DNA of 31,735 bases from Lachnospiraceae bacterium UBA7179 (GCA_002491195.1 DKVL01000011.1:73679-105413); one strand, 5' to 3'. Positions 15,680 to 24,723 are shown, counted from the first letter of the stretch. The notes: generated by a model from the letters alone, not told the origin. A program made the numbers and translations.

Positions 15680-17080
15680 TCAGCGCCTTCCCCCAAGCAA
15701 CTGTTTTACAGTTGACTGCGGATTAAAATACTCAATATCATCCGGTACATTTTGACCACAAGTCACATAAGAAAGAGTCGCACCTGTATACAATTTCAGA
15801 TTATAAATATCTCCCAGTGTTGTTGTCTCGTCAAGCTTTGTGAAGATCAGCTTATAATCAGTGATTTCTTTATAAATATCAGCAGTCCTCATCAAGTCTC
15901 TATACTTTGTCGATGCCGACAGCACCAGAAATACTTCCTTGGAAGCACTGGTATCAACAGAGTGAATCAGATCACTCATACTCTCGCATTGTGCCTCGTT
16001 GTTTGGCGAATGTCCTGTCGTATCCACTAATATGTAATCATATTCCTTAAAGTCCTCCACGGCATCCGTAATTTCTTTCGCTGTATATACAACCCTGAAC
16101 GGTACTTCCAGAATATTCGCATAAGTCCTAAGCTGCTCCGCCGCTGCAATCCTGTATGTGTCAGCTGTAAGCAGCGCAACTTTCTTCTTGTGCTCTACCC
16201 GAAAAGAAGATGCAATCTTTGCAATAGTGGTCGTCTTTCCTACGCCTGTAGGTCCCACAAAGAATACAACCTTTGGCGTCTTCTCATCCTCCTCCATGAC
16301 ATACGGCTTCCCAAACTTCAATATCATTCTCTGATATATTTCTGAAAGCATGAAATCCATAGTGACATCTGCCTTGCAGTTCCTGTCAATCTCCTCAATA
16401 ATCTCTCTTGCATACTTTTCATCAATCTCATTGTCAGTCATTTTACTATACAGAAGCTTTAAGAAGTTTACTCGTTCTGTACTCTCTTCCTTCTTTGCGC
16501 CCTCAGTATTTCTGGTCTCATCTGCCTGGGGCTTATTCTCCTGCTGTGAAAGCTGCTTCTCGATCAAATTCTGGAGATTGTCAAGTTTCTCCTCCAAGCC
16601 ATTTCCCCTGAGATTTTCCCTGGTCGGTTCATTTGTCTCGTTCCTTCCCCTCGCACTATCTCTCTCTGTTTTTGCAGCATCTGATCGTTGTGTGGGAAAT
16701 GCAGCAAGCGCGTCTGCAACCGCCTGTCCTACTACCAGGGCATCCCCGGATGCCTTGGAATCCTCCGCTACTGCTTCCTTTTTTTCCGGCTGCTTCATCG
16801 GAATAATTTTCCCAGAACCGTTATTTGCCGATACTGCTCCCTGACTCAGGCTGACTGCCACACCATCTTTCTGGACTTCACTCCCTGCAGCCGCACTGTA
16901 TTTTTCATTTTCCTCTTCCTTGGCAACCGTTACTTCAAACCTTGTCCCTTTAAAAAGACCCATGATGCCTTTTGCTTTGATTGCCTTGACATTCATCTCA
17001 ACGATGCCTTCACCGAGCTCCTTTCGCGCACTCTCAAGTGCCTCTTCCTTTGTTTTTCCCTGAAATTTTTTTATTATCAT
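15680..17080 (-). CDS. flhF: Flagellar placement GTPase FlhF
   Basis: FlhF is an SRP-type GTPase that marks where flagella are built. The 466-residue protein has a basic N-terminal part (MIIKKFQGKTKEEALESARK), a long low-complexity middle (about 60-200), the N domain and the G domain. The G1 loop GPTGVGKT is at 276-283, DTYRIAAAEQLRTYA follows, and TKLDETTTLG (414-423) is G4. The G3 segment reads DTTGHSP at 353-359 rather than the usual DTAGR. Its ATG overlaps the flhA TGA by four bases (ATGA), so translation is coupled. Confidence 0.96.
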   Translation of the reverse strand: MIIKKFQGKTKEEALESARKELGEGIVEMNVKAIKAKGIMGLFKGTRFEVTVAKEEENEKYSAAAGSEVQKDGVAVSLSQGAVSANNGSGKIIPMKQPEKKEAVAEDSKASGDALVVGQAVADALAAFPTQRSDAAKTERDSARGRNETNEPTRENLRGNGLEEKLDNLQNLIEKQLSQQENKPQADETRNTEGAKKEESTERVNFLKLLYSKMTDNEIDEKYAREIIEEIDRNCKADVTMDFMLSEIYQRMILKFGKPYVMEEDEKTPKVVFFVGPTGVGKTTTIAKIASSFRVEHKKKVALLTADTYRIAAAEQLRTYANILEVPFRVVYTAKEITDAVEDFKEYDYILVDTTGHSPNNEAQCESMSDLIHSVDTSASKEVFLVLSASTKYRDLMRTADIYKEITDYKLIFTKLDETTTLGDIYNLKLYTGATLSYVTCGQNVPDDIEYFNPQSTVKQLLGGRR

Positions 17081-19116
17081 GCTGTCACCATTCCTACTGA
17101 TTGTAATTCAACATTTGAATCGATTTCATTGTAAGATACCACTACCAAATCCTTATAATAATCCTCTGTCAGTCTCTTAAAATACATTCTGACAATCGGT
17201 GAGGTTATCACTATCGGATTCTTGCCAAGTTTCTCAAGCTTCCCTACCTCCGATTCCACAGAAGCCATAATCGTCTTTGTCTTCTCCGGATCCAGTGTCA
17301 GGTATGCTCCCTGTTCTGTCTGCTTCACACTTCCCATGATCTCCTGCTCCAATCCCGGATCCAGCGTAACCACACTTGTCGTCTCGTTCATTGGAAAATA
17401 CTTGCTGGATATTGCACGTTTTAGACTCTGCCTTACATACTCCGTCAAAATATCCGTATCCCTCGTGGACGCCGCATGATCTGCAAGCGTCTCAAAGATC
17501 GTAACAAGGTCTCTCACGGAAATCCCCTCCTTCAGGAGATTCTGCAACACCTTCTGGATATCGCCAAGTCCCAGAAGCTTTGGCACAAGTTCTTCCACAA
17601 GAGAAGGATTCGTCTCCTTGATATTGTTGACAAGGTTCTGTACATCCTGTCTCGTAAGCAGATCTGCAAGATACTGTCTGATAATCTCAGTCAGATGGGT
17701 TGCGATGATCGATGGCGGGTCGACTACCGTATAACCCACGCTCTCTGCCCGCTCCCTCTGGTTCTCCGTGATCCATATTGCCGGCAGATGGAATGAAGGC
17801 TCAAAAGTGGGAATACCTGAGATCTCCTCCTCCACAAACCCTGGATTCATCGCCATATAGTGATCAAATAAGATCTCACCCTCGCTGACCTGTATTCCTT
17901 TGATTTTAATAATATACTGATTCGGATTCAACTGGATATTGTCGCGCAAGCGAATAATCGGCACGACAGTACCAAGCTCCAATGCAATCTGCCTGCGGAT
18001 CATGACAACACGGTCAAGCAGATCTCCGCCCTGATTAACATCGGCAAGCGGTATGATACCATAACCAAACTCCAGTTCAATCGGATCGACCTGCAGCAGG
18101 GAATTGACATTTTCCGGCCTGCGGATCTCATCTGCTGTATCCTCCTCGGTATCGGTCTCCGCCTCGATACTTGCTGTCTCGATCGTGGATGCAATCATGC
18201 GCCCGCACACGATAAAGATAATCCCAAGAATAACAAAAATCAAAGGATTCAGCGGCGTCACCAAACCCAAAAACGCAAGTACTGCGCCTACCATGTACAA
18301 CACCTTTGGTATCCCAAAAAGCTGGTTTACAAGCACTGTGCCAAAGTCTGCCTCCTTGGAACCCTTTGTGACAAGAATACCTGTTGACAACGAAATAAGA
18401 AGTGAAGGAATCTGACTTACCAGACCATCACCTATCGTAAGGATCGTATATTTATCCAATGCATCGCCGATATCCATGCCCTGACGCACCATCCCCATAA
18501 TGATACCGCCAATAATATTAACAAAAGTGATGATCAGACCTGCAGTCGCATCTCCCTTTACATACTTAACAGCACCATCCATGGAACCAAAGAAACTCGC
18601 CTCCTGCTGAAGCTTCTCTCTCTGAACCTTTGCCTCCGCATCTGTAATGGCGCCTGTATTTAAGTCCGCGTCAATTGCCATCTGTTTACCTGGCATAGCG
18701 TCCAATGTAAATCTCGCTGTAACCTCGGCAACTCGTTCAGAACCTTTGTTAATGACAACAAACTGTACAATAATCAGAATGATAAATACCACGACACCAA
18801 TGACAAGATCACCGCCGCCTACAAAATTACCGAAGGTCGCCACGACATTTCCCGGATCGCCCGTTTTCAAGATCAGACGGGTTGACGATACGTTCAGAGC
18901 AATTCGGAAGATCGTTGTGAACAGCAAAATCGTCGGATAAAATGACAGATCCAGAACCTCTTTTGCAAACATTGTCGTGAACAGGATCGTAAAAGCAAGC
19001 GAAATATTGATCGCAAGCAGTACATCCAGCACAGTACTACTGATTGGTACAATCAACATGATGATAGCGCCCAATAAATAAAGGGCTACGCCTATGTCCG
19101 CTTTCCTCATCTTCAT
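17077..19116 (-). CDS. flhA: Flagellar export gate protein FlhA
   Basis: FlhA forms the nonameric export gate and cytoplasmic docking ring of the flagellar type III system. The 679-residue protein has about eight membrane helices in the first 310 residues, starting LYLLGAIIMLIVPISSTVLD, the family signature FRIALNVSSTRLIL, and a cytoplasmic C-terminal domain that binds chaperones. AAGGGGGA lies before the ATG. It is the first gene after a 300-base gap containing a terminator-like hairpin and a promoter, so it probably starts its own transcript as well as receiving read-through. Confidence 0.98.
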   Translation of the reverse strand: MKMRKADIGVALYLLGAIIMLIVPISSTVLDVLLAINISLAFTILFTTMFAKEVLDLSFYPTILLFTTIFRIALNVSSTRLILKTGDPGNVVATFGNFVGGGDLVIGVVVFIILIIVQFVVINKGSERVAEVTARFTLDAMPGKQMAIDADLNTGAITDAEAKVQREKLQQEASFFGSMDGAVKYVKGDATAGLIITFVNIIGGIIMGMVRQGMDIGDALDKYTILTIGDGLVSQIPSLLISLSTGILVTKGSKEADFGTVLVNQLFGIPKVLYMVGAVLAFLGLVTPLNPLIFVILGIIFIVCGRMIASTIETASIEAETDTEEDTADEIRRPENVNSLLQVDPIELEFGYGIIPLADVNQGGDLLDRVVMIRRQIALELGTVVPIIRLRDNIQLNPNQYIIKIKGIQVSEGEILFDHYMAMNPGFVEEEISGIPTFEPSFHLPAIWITENQRERAESVGYTVVDPPSIIATHLTEIIRQYLADLLTRQDVQNLVNNIKETNPSLVEELVPKLLGLGDIQKVLQNLLKEGISVRDLVTIFETLADHAASTRDTDILTEYVRQSLKRAISSKYFPMNETTSVVTLDPGLEQEIMGSVKQTEQGAYLTLDPEKTKTIMASVESEVGKLEKLGKNPIVITSPIVRMYFKRLTEDYYKDLVVVSYNEIDSNVELQSVGMVTA

Positions 19117-19185
19117 GTCTTTGACTCCCCCTTAACTCCTTTTAAATAATCCCCTGTTGTTTTTTCTTCAAGTTTCCTTTTTCAT

Positions 19186-19214
19186 ATTATCGCACAATTT
19201 ACATAATTTGTATA
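19186..19214 (-). promoter_or_regulatory. Candidate promoter for flhA and the downstream genes
   Basis: On the minus strand TATACA (19209-19214) and GATAAT (19186-19191) are 17 bases apart, fitting sigma-A. The same -10 region reads GCGATAAT with TACA 15 bases upstream, close to the SigD pattern TAAA-N15-GCCGATAA, so dual recognition is possible. The start would lie near 19179, leaving a leader of about 60 bases before flhA. The 19117-19415 gap otherwise holds AT-rich sequence and the hairpin described separately. Confidence 0.5.
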
Positions 19215-19274
19215 TAATAATTTGTAAGTTTTTTGTTTTTTTTAATTTTTTATAATATATACACAATTCAAATC

Positions 19275-19340
19275 AAAAAACTCTGTGCTTTTTTACAACA
19301 GATATCCCATTTTCTGGGATATCTGTTATCACACAGAGTT
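19275..19340 (-). terminator. Terminator-like hairpin between flhB and flhA
   Basis: A 13-base-pair inner stem (AACAGATATCCCA at 19297-19309 with its complement at 19315-19327) sits inside an outer CTCTGTG/CACAGAG stem (19281-19287 with 19332-19338). On the minus strand a run of six T follows the outer stem directly. This has the form of an intrinsic terminator for the flhB end of the operon, though read-through is possible. Confidence 0.75.
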
Positions 19341-19415
19341 CTTATTTGTTAACATAATACATTTTCTATAATCATTGTCTTGATACTTTATGTTAACCTT
19401 TTATATAAAATTGTA

Positions 19416-20528
19416 TCAGATCTTTCCCTGCATCTTGTATACCATCGCAAGTACCTCCGCCACAGACTGATATAATTCCGGCGGCACTTCCTGTCCAATA
19501 TCCACATTCGCATACAACATACGGGCGAGCGGTTTGTTCTCCACAATTTCTACATGATTCTCCTTTGCGATCTCCTTGATCTTCTGCGCCACATAGTCAG
19601 CACCCTTTGCAAGAACTACTGGTGCGGAGCCAGTCGAAGCATCATATCGGATTGCGACTGCATAATGCGTTGGGTTCGTGATTACCACATCCGCCTTGGG
19701 CACATCCTGCATCATACGCCGCTGTGACGCTTCCCGCATCTTGGCACGAATCTTACCCTTAATCTGCGGATCACCTTCTGCGTTTTTATACTCGTCCTTA
19801 ACTTCCTGCTTTGTCATCTTGATGTCGTTGTTGAACTTGCGGCGCTGATAAAATAGATCAGCGAACGCCACGATCATAAACACAAGAGAAATCTTGAGTC
19901 CCATATTGATCACAACATTGCCGATCAGCTCGATCGCCTGATTGAGCGGCATCCCATAAAACTGAAACAAGTATACCCAGTCGTCTTTCACCGTTGAATA
20001 CACGATTGCCATAATCAGGATTACCTTGGCAATTGACTTTAACAGTTCGATGATCTTATCCTTGGAAAACAGTCTCTTTGCACCCGATATCGGATTAAGC
20101 TTACTGAATTTCGGTTTCAGGGGCTTTGTCGAAATCTGAAACCGAAACTGCAGCATATTAATGCCAACCGCAATAACAATTCCAACAACAAAGAACGGAA
20201 GCAGCTGCTTTAACAGTTCCAAATACACACTATTGATCAGAATCTTATAGTCTTCCTTTACAATACGCCCATTCCAATAGGTCGTATATGCTGGCAGCTT
20301 CTCATAGATTTTACTGAAAAGCTTCATGAAATTTTCACCCATATGGCCAACCCAGAACTTTAATATCAGGAAAAGCGCAATCAGCTCCACACCGCTCGAA
20401 AGCTCTTTGCTCTTAGGAACCTTACCATCCTTACGGGTGTCTGATTTTTTCTTGGCTGTCGGTTCCTCTGTCTTCTCGCCGCCCGGTCCTTCCTGGGCAA
20501 AAAACTGCAGATTATATTCTAATATCAC
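19416..20528 (-). CDS. flhB: Flagellar export switch protein FlhB
   Basis: FlhB controls the change of export substrate from hook to filament proteins. The 370-residue protein starts MILEYNLQFFAQEGPGGEKT, has four membrane helices in the first 210 residues, then a cytoplasmic domain with the self-cleaving NPTH motif at 285-288 (VVITNPTHYAVAIRYD). The start is a GTG that overlaps the fliR TGA by four bases, with GGAGG seven bases before it; longer in-frame extensions lie inside fliR and have no support. It is the last gene before the intra-locus terminator. Confidence 0.96.
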   Translation of the reverse strand: MILEYNLQFFAQEGPGGEKTEEPTAKKKSDTRKDGKVPKSKELSSGVELIALFLILKFWVGHMGENFMKLFSKIYEKLPAYTTYWNGRIVKEDYKILINSVYLELLKQLLPFFVVGIVIAVGINMLQFRFQISTKPLKPKFSKLNPISGAKRLFSKDKIIELLKSIAKVILIMAIVYSTVKDDWVYLFQFYGMPLNQAIELIGNVVINMGLKISLVFMIVAFADLFYQRRKFNNDIKMTKQEVKDEYKNAEGDPQIKGKIRAKMREASQRRMMQDVPKADVVITNPTHYAVAIRYDASTGSAPVVLAKGADYVAQKIKEIAKENHVEIVENKPLARMLYANVDIGQEVPPELYQSVAEVLAMVYKMQGKI

Positions 20529-21307
20529 ATCATGCCCTCCACCATTGAGACAATCATCTGCTGCATCTGCGTCGTGATAAAATTGCAGACATCCGGAAGC
20601 AGAGTGACAGTTACCATGATCACACAAAGTCCCGCCAGCAGTTTGAGCTGAATACCAACAGAAAACATATTCATCTGCGGTGCAAGTTTTGCTAACAGGC
20701 CCAGAACAATATTCATCAATGTAATACTTGCAAATACTGGCAGACAGATCCGAAATCCAATCACAATATAATCACTCAAAAACGTAATGAGTGACTCCAA
20801 CAGTCTGTCTGTGTTAATATGGACACCGCTGACAGGTATCAGTGTAAATGTTTCCATCAGAGCCTTGAGCAGATACCTGTGAAGTCCTGTCGTATATAGT
20901 ATCATCATCACACCATACTGCAATAAAGCCCCCGTTATAGAAGCCTGCTCATTCGTCGTGGGATCAAACACATTCGCCATAGAAAGTCCCACCTCCATGT
21001 CTATAATCCTGCCCGCAAATAAAACAATGGAAGTACACATCTGAGCTGCCAAGCCAATCAGCAAGCCCACCGACACTTCCTTCAACACGACCGTAGCAAA
21101 TCCAAGTAACGTATTGTATTCTGGATAAACATGCTCTGGTCCAAAGTTATACATAATATAAGCAACGAACACACTCAATGCAATCTTGACATTGTTTGGC
21201 ACGCCCTTCGTACTAAAGAAAGGCGCCACAAAGACAAAACTTGCAATGCGCACAAACACAAATAGAAAATATTCCAGTTCAGACATGGAAACAGATAAAT
21301 TTACCAT
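20525..21307 (-). CDS. fliR: Flagellar export apparatus protein FliR
   Basis: FliR joins FliP and FliQ in the helical export channel in the membrane. The 260-residue protein has about six hydrophobic segments and family features such as FVAPFFSTKGVPNNVKIALS near residue 25 and LLIGLAAQMCTSIVLFAGRI around residue 80, followed by DMEVGLSMANVFDP. GAGGAGGAGAGGG precedes the ATG. It lies 21 bases after fliQ and overlaps flhB by four bases, so translation of the two is probably coupled. Confidence 0.97.
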   Translation of the reverse strand: MVNLSVSMSELEYFLFVFVRIASFVFVAPFFSTKGVPNNVKIALSVFVAYIMYNFGPEHVYPEYNTLLGFATVVLKEVSVGLLIGLAAQMCTSIVLFAGRIIDMEVGLSMANVFDPTTNEQASITGALLQYGVMMILYTTGLHRYLLKALMETFTLIPVSGVHINTDRLLESLITFLSDYIVIGFRICLPVFASITLMNIVLGLLAKLAPQMNMFSVGIQLKLLAGLCVIMVTVTLLPDVCNFITTQMQQMIVSMVEGMM

Positions 21308-21328
21308 ACTGTGCAGCCCTCTCCTCCT

Positions 21329-21598
21329 CTATCGGATATACAGAGAAAAATTCTGCCATAAATCAGCCATGTAAGTAGTCATATTATTTAACATCCAATC
21401 CCCCAAAAGCATCAGACAGAGAAACATCCCTACAATCTTAGGCACAAAGGTAAGCGTCTGTTCCTGAATCGAAGTCACTGTCTGAAAAATACTGATGGCA
21501 AGACCGATCACCAATGATACGATCAATGGAGGCGCTGCTGTCTTAAGTATTACAAACAATCCTTCCTTCATGACATCTGTTACCATTTCTGTTGTCAT
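21329..21598 (-). CDS. fliQ: Flagellar export apparatus protein FliQ
   Basis: FliQ is a two-helix hairpin subunit of the FliPQR export channel. The 89-residue protein starts MTTEMVTDVMKEGLFVILKT and has helices at about 16-40 and 52-75, with AAPPLIVSLVIGLAISIFQT and SIQEQTLTFVPKI matching the family. The start is placed at the ATG at 21596-21598; the open frame extends 22 codons further upstream, but that part has no family resemblance. A GGGG-containing site lies about 11 bases before the ATG. Confidence 0.95.
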   Translation of the reverse strand: MTTEMVTDVMKEGLFVILKTAAPPLIVSLVIGLAISIFQTVTSIQEQTLTFVPKIVGMFLCLMLLGDWMLNNMTTYMADLWQNFSLYIR

Positions 21599-21664
21599 CC
21601 TGTTACCATCCCCTTTCTTCCATATAACAAATAACCTGCCTTGAACAGCCACACATGCAACCAA

Positions 21665-22573
21665 TCAGTAAAAGCTCTGTACCAGATTCATGATCACGAG
21701 ATTCCACCCATCTGCCAGCACAAACAGCAGTATCTTAAACGGCATGGAAATCGTTGTCGGCGGCAACATCATCATACCCATACTCATCAATACTGATGCA
21801 ACCACCATGTCAATCACGATAAACGGCACATAAATCATAAATCCAATAATAAAAGCGGTCCGAAGCTCACTGACAATAAAAGACGGGATTAAAACCGTCG
21901 TTGGCACCTGTGCCTCTGTCTCCCCATCCCATGCAGTGTTCGATATCTGCATAAAAGCATCAATATCCTTCACCTGTGTCTGCTCAAACATAAAATGCCT
22001 CATGGGTTCCACTGCAACCTCAACAGCTTCCTCAAATCCGATCTCGCCCGCATCATAGGGAACGATCGCCTCTGTATAGATCTGGCCAAACACTGGCTGC
22101 ATAATATAAAAAGTGAGAAACAAAGAAATAGCAATCAACACCTGATTAGGAGGTGCTGATTGTGTATTTAAAGCCTGTCTCGTGAAATGCAGTACAATCA
22201 ATATTCTGGTAAACGATGTAATCGTTACCAAAAGGATCGGCAATACAGCAATCGCTGTCAGGATCAACAAGATTCTCAGATTGCCATTAAGCTCTCCATT
22301 TCCACTATCATATGTAATGGTAAGATTATTGGCAATATTTAATTTCTGAAGATCTTCACCCGTCTGTGCAGAACCAGGTTCATTAATATTTGTCCGATTC
22401 TCGTTCTCTTCCTGACGGTTATCCAGGATTCCCTCTGCAGCAGCTCCGTCATCCTCACTCGTCGCATGAACTACAGCAATATCTGCCAGAAGTATTACCG
22501 CCACCATGCAAAGCATATATGCGATTTTTCGAAGCTCCCGGCCAATCTTGTATTCTTTGCTCTTATTCTTCAT
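21665..22573 (-). CDS. fliP: Flagellar export apparatus protein FliP
   Basis: FliP forms the core of the export channel and is inserted through a cleavable signal sequence. The 302-residue protein has a signal peptide (about 1-38, ending near VVHATS), then an unusually long acidic/Asn-rich segment (about 39-95) before the conserved part, which begins LRILLILTAIAVLPILLVTI. TSFTRILIVLHFTRQALNTQ and the C-terminal PTTISMPFKILLFVLADGWN are diagnostic. It lies 124 bases downstream of fliO, and 66 bases separate it from fliQ. Confidence 0.97.
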   Translation of the reverse strand: MKNKSKEYKIGRELRKIAYMLCMVAVILLADIAVVHATSEDDGAAAEGILDNRQEENENRTNINEPGSAQTGEDLQKLNIANNLTITYDSGNGELNGNLRILLILTAIAVLPILLVTITSFTRILIVLHFTRQALNTQSAPPNQVLIAISLFLTFYIMQPVFGQIYTEAIVPYDAGEIGFEEAVEVAVEPMRHFMFEQTQVKDIDAFMQISNTAWDGETEAQVPTTVLIPSFIVSELRTAFIIGFMIYVPFIVIDMVVASVLMSMGMMMLPPTTISMPFKILLFVLADGWNLVIMNLVQSFY

Positions 22574-22697
22574 ATCAAATTATCCCTATGCCTCACATAA
22601 TTGTTTGTCAACCATCCGCAGCCCTTTCTCCAATATAAGTATAACTGTCATTTGCAATGCTGTACAAAATCCCGGGCTGAGCTGTAATATATAGGTT

Positions 22698-23063
22698 CTA
22701 CTGTTGTTTCTTCAATTTGTCAAATATTTCCTTAAATTTCATATTGACTGCAGACTCTGTCGCTTCCTTTTCCGGTGTCACGATCTCATCCTCTGTCATC
22801 TCGCCAAGCAAAGTAACCGTGTCCTTACAAACCACATAAGAAAAATACTTCTTGCCTATCCTTACAACCTGTATATATTTGGTTGGCGCTATCTTAAACG
22901 TTTCCAATATCTCCACATTAGAACCTGCAAGTCTTCCTTTTTGAAGACCTGCAGTGAGTTTTGTGGCAACATACGTAAGGGCCAAGACAAATATAAATAT
23001 CAATATGACGGTCAACAACTGTCCAATGGAGTCAAACCTTTTTGATGTCGATGATAAAAGCAT
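22698..23063 (-). CDS. fliO: Flagellar biosynthesis protein FliO
   Basis: FliO is a membrane factor that stabilises FliP during export-gate assembly. The 121-residue protein has one membrane helix (about residues 14-34, LLTVILIFIFVLALTYVATK). A short cytoplasmic beta domain follows with VEILETFKIAPTKYIQVVRI and VCKDTVTLLGEM, as in FliO/FliZ proteins. The tail is Lys-rich. Its ATG comes five bases after the cheY stop, with only a weak binding site, suggesting coupling to cheY translation. Confidence 0.9.
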   Translation of the reverse strand: MLLSSTSKRFDSIGQLLTVILIFIFVLALTYVATKLTAGLQKGRLAGSNVEILETFKIAPTKYIQVVRIGKKYFSYVVCKDTVTLLGEMTEDEIVTPEKEATESAVNMKFKEIFDKLKKQQ

Positions 23064-23068
23064 ATTTT

Positions 23069-23431
23069 CTAGCCTACAACCTTCTTAACAGCCTCCAGAA
23101 CACGCTCCGCCTGGAAGGGCTTCACAATAAAGTCCTTGGCACCGGACTGAATCGCCTCGATAACCATCGCCTGCTGTCCCATAGCAGAACACATAATTAC
23201 ATTTGCACCCGGATCAACTGCCTTGATCGCCTTGAGTGCCTGAATCCCATCCATCTCAGGCATTGTAATGTCAAGAAGTGTCAGATCCGGCGATGCCTCC
23301 TTATACTTATCAACAGCAATCCTTCCATTCTCCGCCTCAGCAGCAATCTCATAACCATTTTTCGTCAATATATCCTTAATCATCATTCTCATGAAAGCAG
23401 CATCGTCTACGATCAGTATTCTCTTCCCCAT
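23069..23431 (-). CDS. cheY: Chemotaxis response regulator CheY
   Basis: CheY-P binds the motor switch to change rotation direction. The 120-residue single receiver domain starts MGKRILIVDDAAFMRMMIKD with acidic residues Asp9 and Asp10, phosphorylation site Asp54 in LLDITMPEMDG, the switch region CSAMGQQA and the conserved lysine in FIVKPF. AAAGGA lies about 11 bases before the chosen ATG; the longer open frame upstream has no binding site. It lies between fliY and fliO, as in B. subtilis. Confidence 0.97.
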   Translation of the reverse strand: MGKRILIVDDAAFMRMMIKDILTKNGYEIAAEAENGRIAVDKYKEASPDLTLLDITMPEMDGIQALKAIKAVDPGANVIMCSAMGQQAMVIEAIQSGAKDFIVKPFQAERVLEAVKKVVG

Positions 23432-23489
23432 AATTAATCTTGTCCTTTCTATAATCAAATTCAAAAACTATTACCTGAAATAATATATT

Positions 23490-24719
23490 TTATTTTATTA
23501 TTTCCATAATTCTTACACCAAAGCTCTCCTCAATGACAACAACCTCGCCTTTCGCAACGAACTTGCCGTTCACAAGAACATCAATCGGCTCACCGGCAAT
23601 CTTATCAAGCTCTATAATAGTGCCCGGGGCAAACTCCAGAATATCTGAAATGGATTTGCTGGTTCTTCCCAACTCTACTGTTACCTCTAGCGGAACATCC
23701 CTGATCAGGCCAATGCTCTCCGCACTTACCATCTCACCCTGTCCTGGTGCAAAATTCTGGAATTGTGCAGGTTGTATATTTACATTGGGCATTCCATAAC
23801 CCATAGGCATTCCCATCTGTGGCATTCCGTAACCACCCTGCGGCATTCCCATCTGCTGCGGCGGCATTCCATATCCCCCCTGTGGCATTCCCATCTGCTG
23901 TGGCATTCCCATATCCATACCCCCCTGTGGCTGCATTGCAGGAGCAGGAGCTGGAGAGGGACTTGGTGCAGCAGGAGCAGGACTTGGTGCCGGCTCTGCC
24001 GGTGCTACACTGCCCATCTGCTGCGCCATAAATGTCTCATAGACAGATTTCGCAAAATCAAGAGGATATAACTGCATCAATGTGGAATCTACCAAATCAT
24101 CAATCTGCAGCCTGAATGAAACCTTAACAAATCTATCCTCAAGAAACGGTGAGAGTTCTCCCGGATCTTTGGTATGAAGATCAACAAGGCTTGACTCTGG
24201 CGGGCTGATATCGATCGTCTTGCCCAGCATAGAGGAAAGTGACGTCGACGATGAGCCCATCATCTGATTCATAGCCTCCGAAATTGCACTTAAATGCAGT
24301 TCACTGAGCTCTCCTTCAACGTTGGTGCCATCACCACCCATCATCAAATCCGTAATAACTTTAACATCATGTTCCTTCAACACCAAGATATTGGTACCAT
24401 TCAATCCAACTGTATACTTGATCTGTATAAATACGCATGGTCTTTCGTATGCCGCAAGCACATCCTGCCATGTACACATTTCCACAACAGGTGTTGTAAT
24501 ATTTACCTTCTTATTAACAAGTGAAAAAAGTGTCGTGGCCGAAGTACCCATACTGATATTGGCTACCTCTCCTATCGCATCTTTTTCTATATCGGTGAGA
24601 TCGTCTCCTGCCGGACTATCCGCTGTAGCGGTAGCCGTATCTGCAGCCCCAGAATCCGCTGACAGATCCACACCGTTCAACAATGCATTGATTTCATCCT
24701 GAGATAACATGCCATCCAT
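23490..24719 (-). CDS. fliY: Motor switch and CheY-P phosphatase FliY
   Basis: FliY is the Firmicute rotor protein that combines a CheC-like domain with a FliN domain. The 409-residue protein begins with the CheY-P-binding peptide LSQDEINALLNG, followed by the CheC-like domain with two E-x-x-N motifs (IGEVANISMG and ISEAMNQMMG), so phosphatase activity is likely. A Pro/Ala linker (about 236-261) and a Gly/Met/Pro/Gln repeat region (about 262-311) precede the C-terminal SpoA/FliN domain (VPLEVTVELGRTSKSISDIL). GGAGGAGG precedes the ATG. The repeat linker is longer and more regular than I would expect. Confidence 0.96.
   Translation of the reverse strand: MDGMLSQDEINALLNGVDLSADSGAADTATATADSPAGDDLTDIEKDAIGEVANISMGTSATTLFSLVNKKVNITTPVVEMCTWQDVLAAYERPCVFIQIKYTVGLNGTNILVLKEHDVKVITDLMMGGDGTNVEGELSELHLSAISEAMNQMMGSSSTSLSSMLGKTIDISPPESSLVDLHTKDPGELSPFLEDRFVKVSFRLQIDDLVDSTLMQLYPLDFAKSVYETFMAQQMGSVAPAEPAPSPAPAAPSPSPAPAPAMQPQGGMDMGMPQQMGMPQGGYGMPPQQMGMPQGGYGMPQMGMPMGYGMPNVNIQPAQFQNFAPGQGEMVSAESIGLIRDVPLEVTVELGRTSKSISDILEFAPGTIIELDKIAGEPIDVLVNGKFVAKGEVVVIEESFGVRIMEIIK
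23786..23936 (-). repeat. fliY: In-frame repeats in the FliY linker
   Basis: The DNA coding for FliY residues about 262-311 carries imperfect repeats. The encoded unit is MGMPQGGYGMP, twice nearly exact, with shorter copies of MGMP and GYGMP around it. Reads with different copy number could exist between strains because such repeats can slip. Confidence 0.8.
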
Positions 24720-24723
24720 TGTC

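Noticed and set aside
20529..20627. N-terminal extension of FlhB
   Set aside because: It lies inside fliR, has no family similarity, and a GTG with a good binding site gives the normal FlhB start.
23786..23936. Possible CRISPR-like repeats
   Set aside because: The repeats are short, in frame within fliY, encode a regular peptide and have no unique spacers of constant length.
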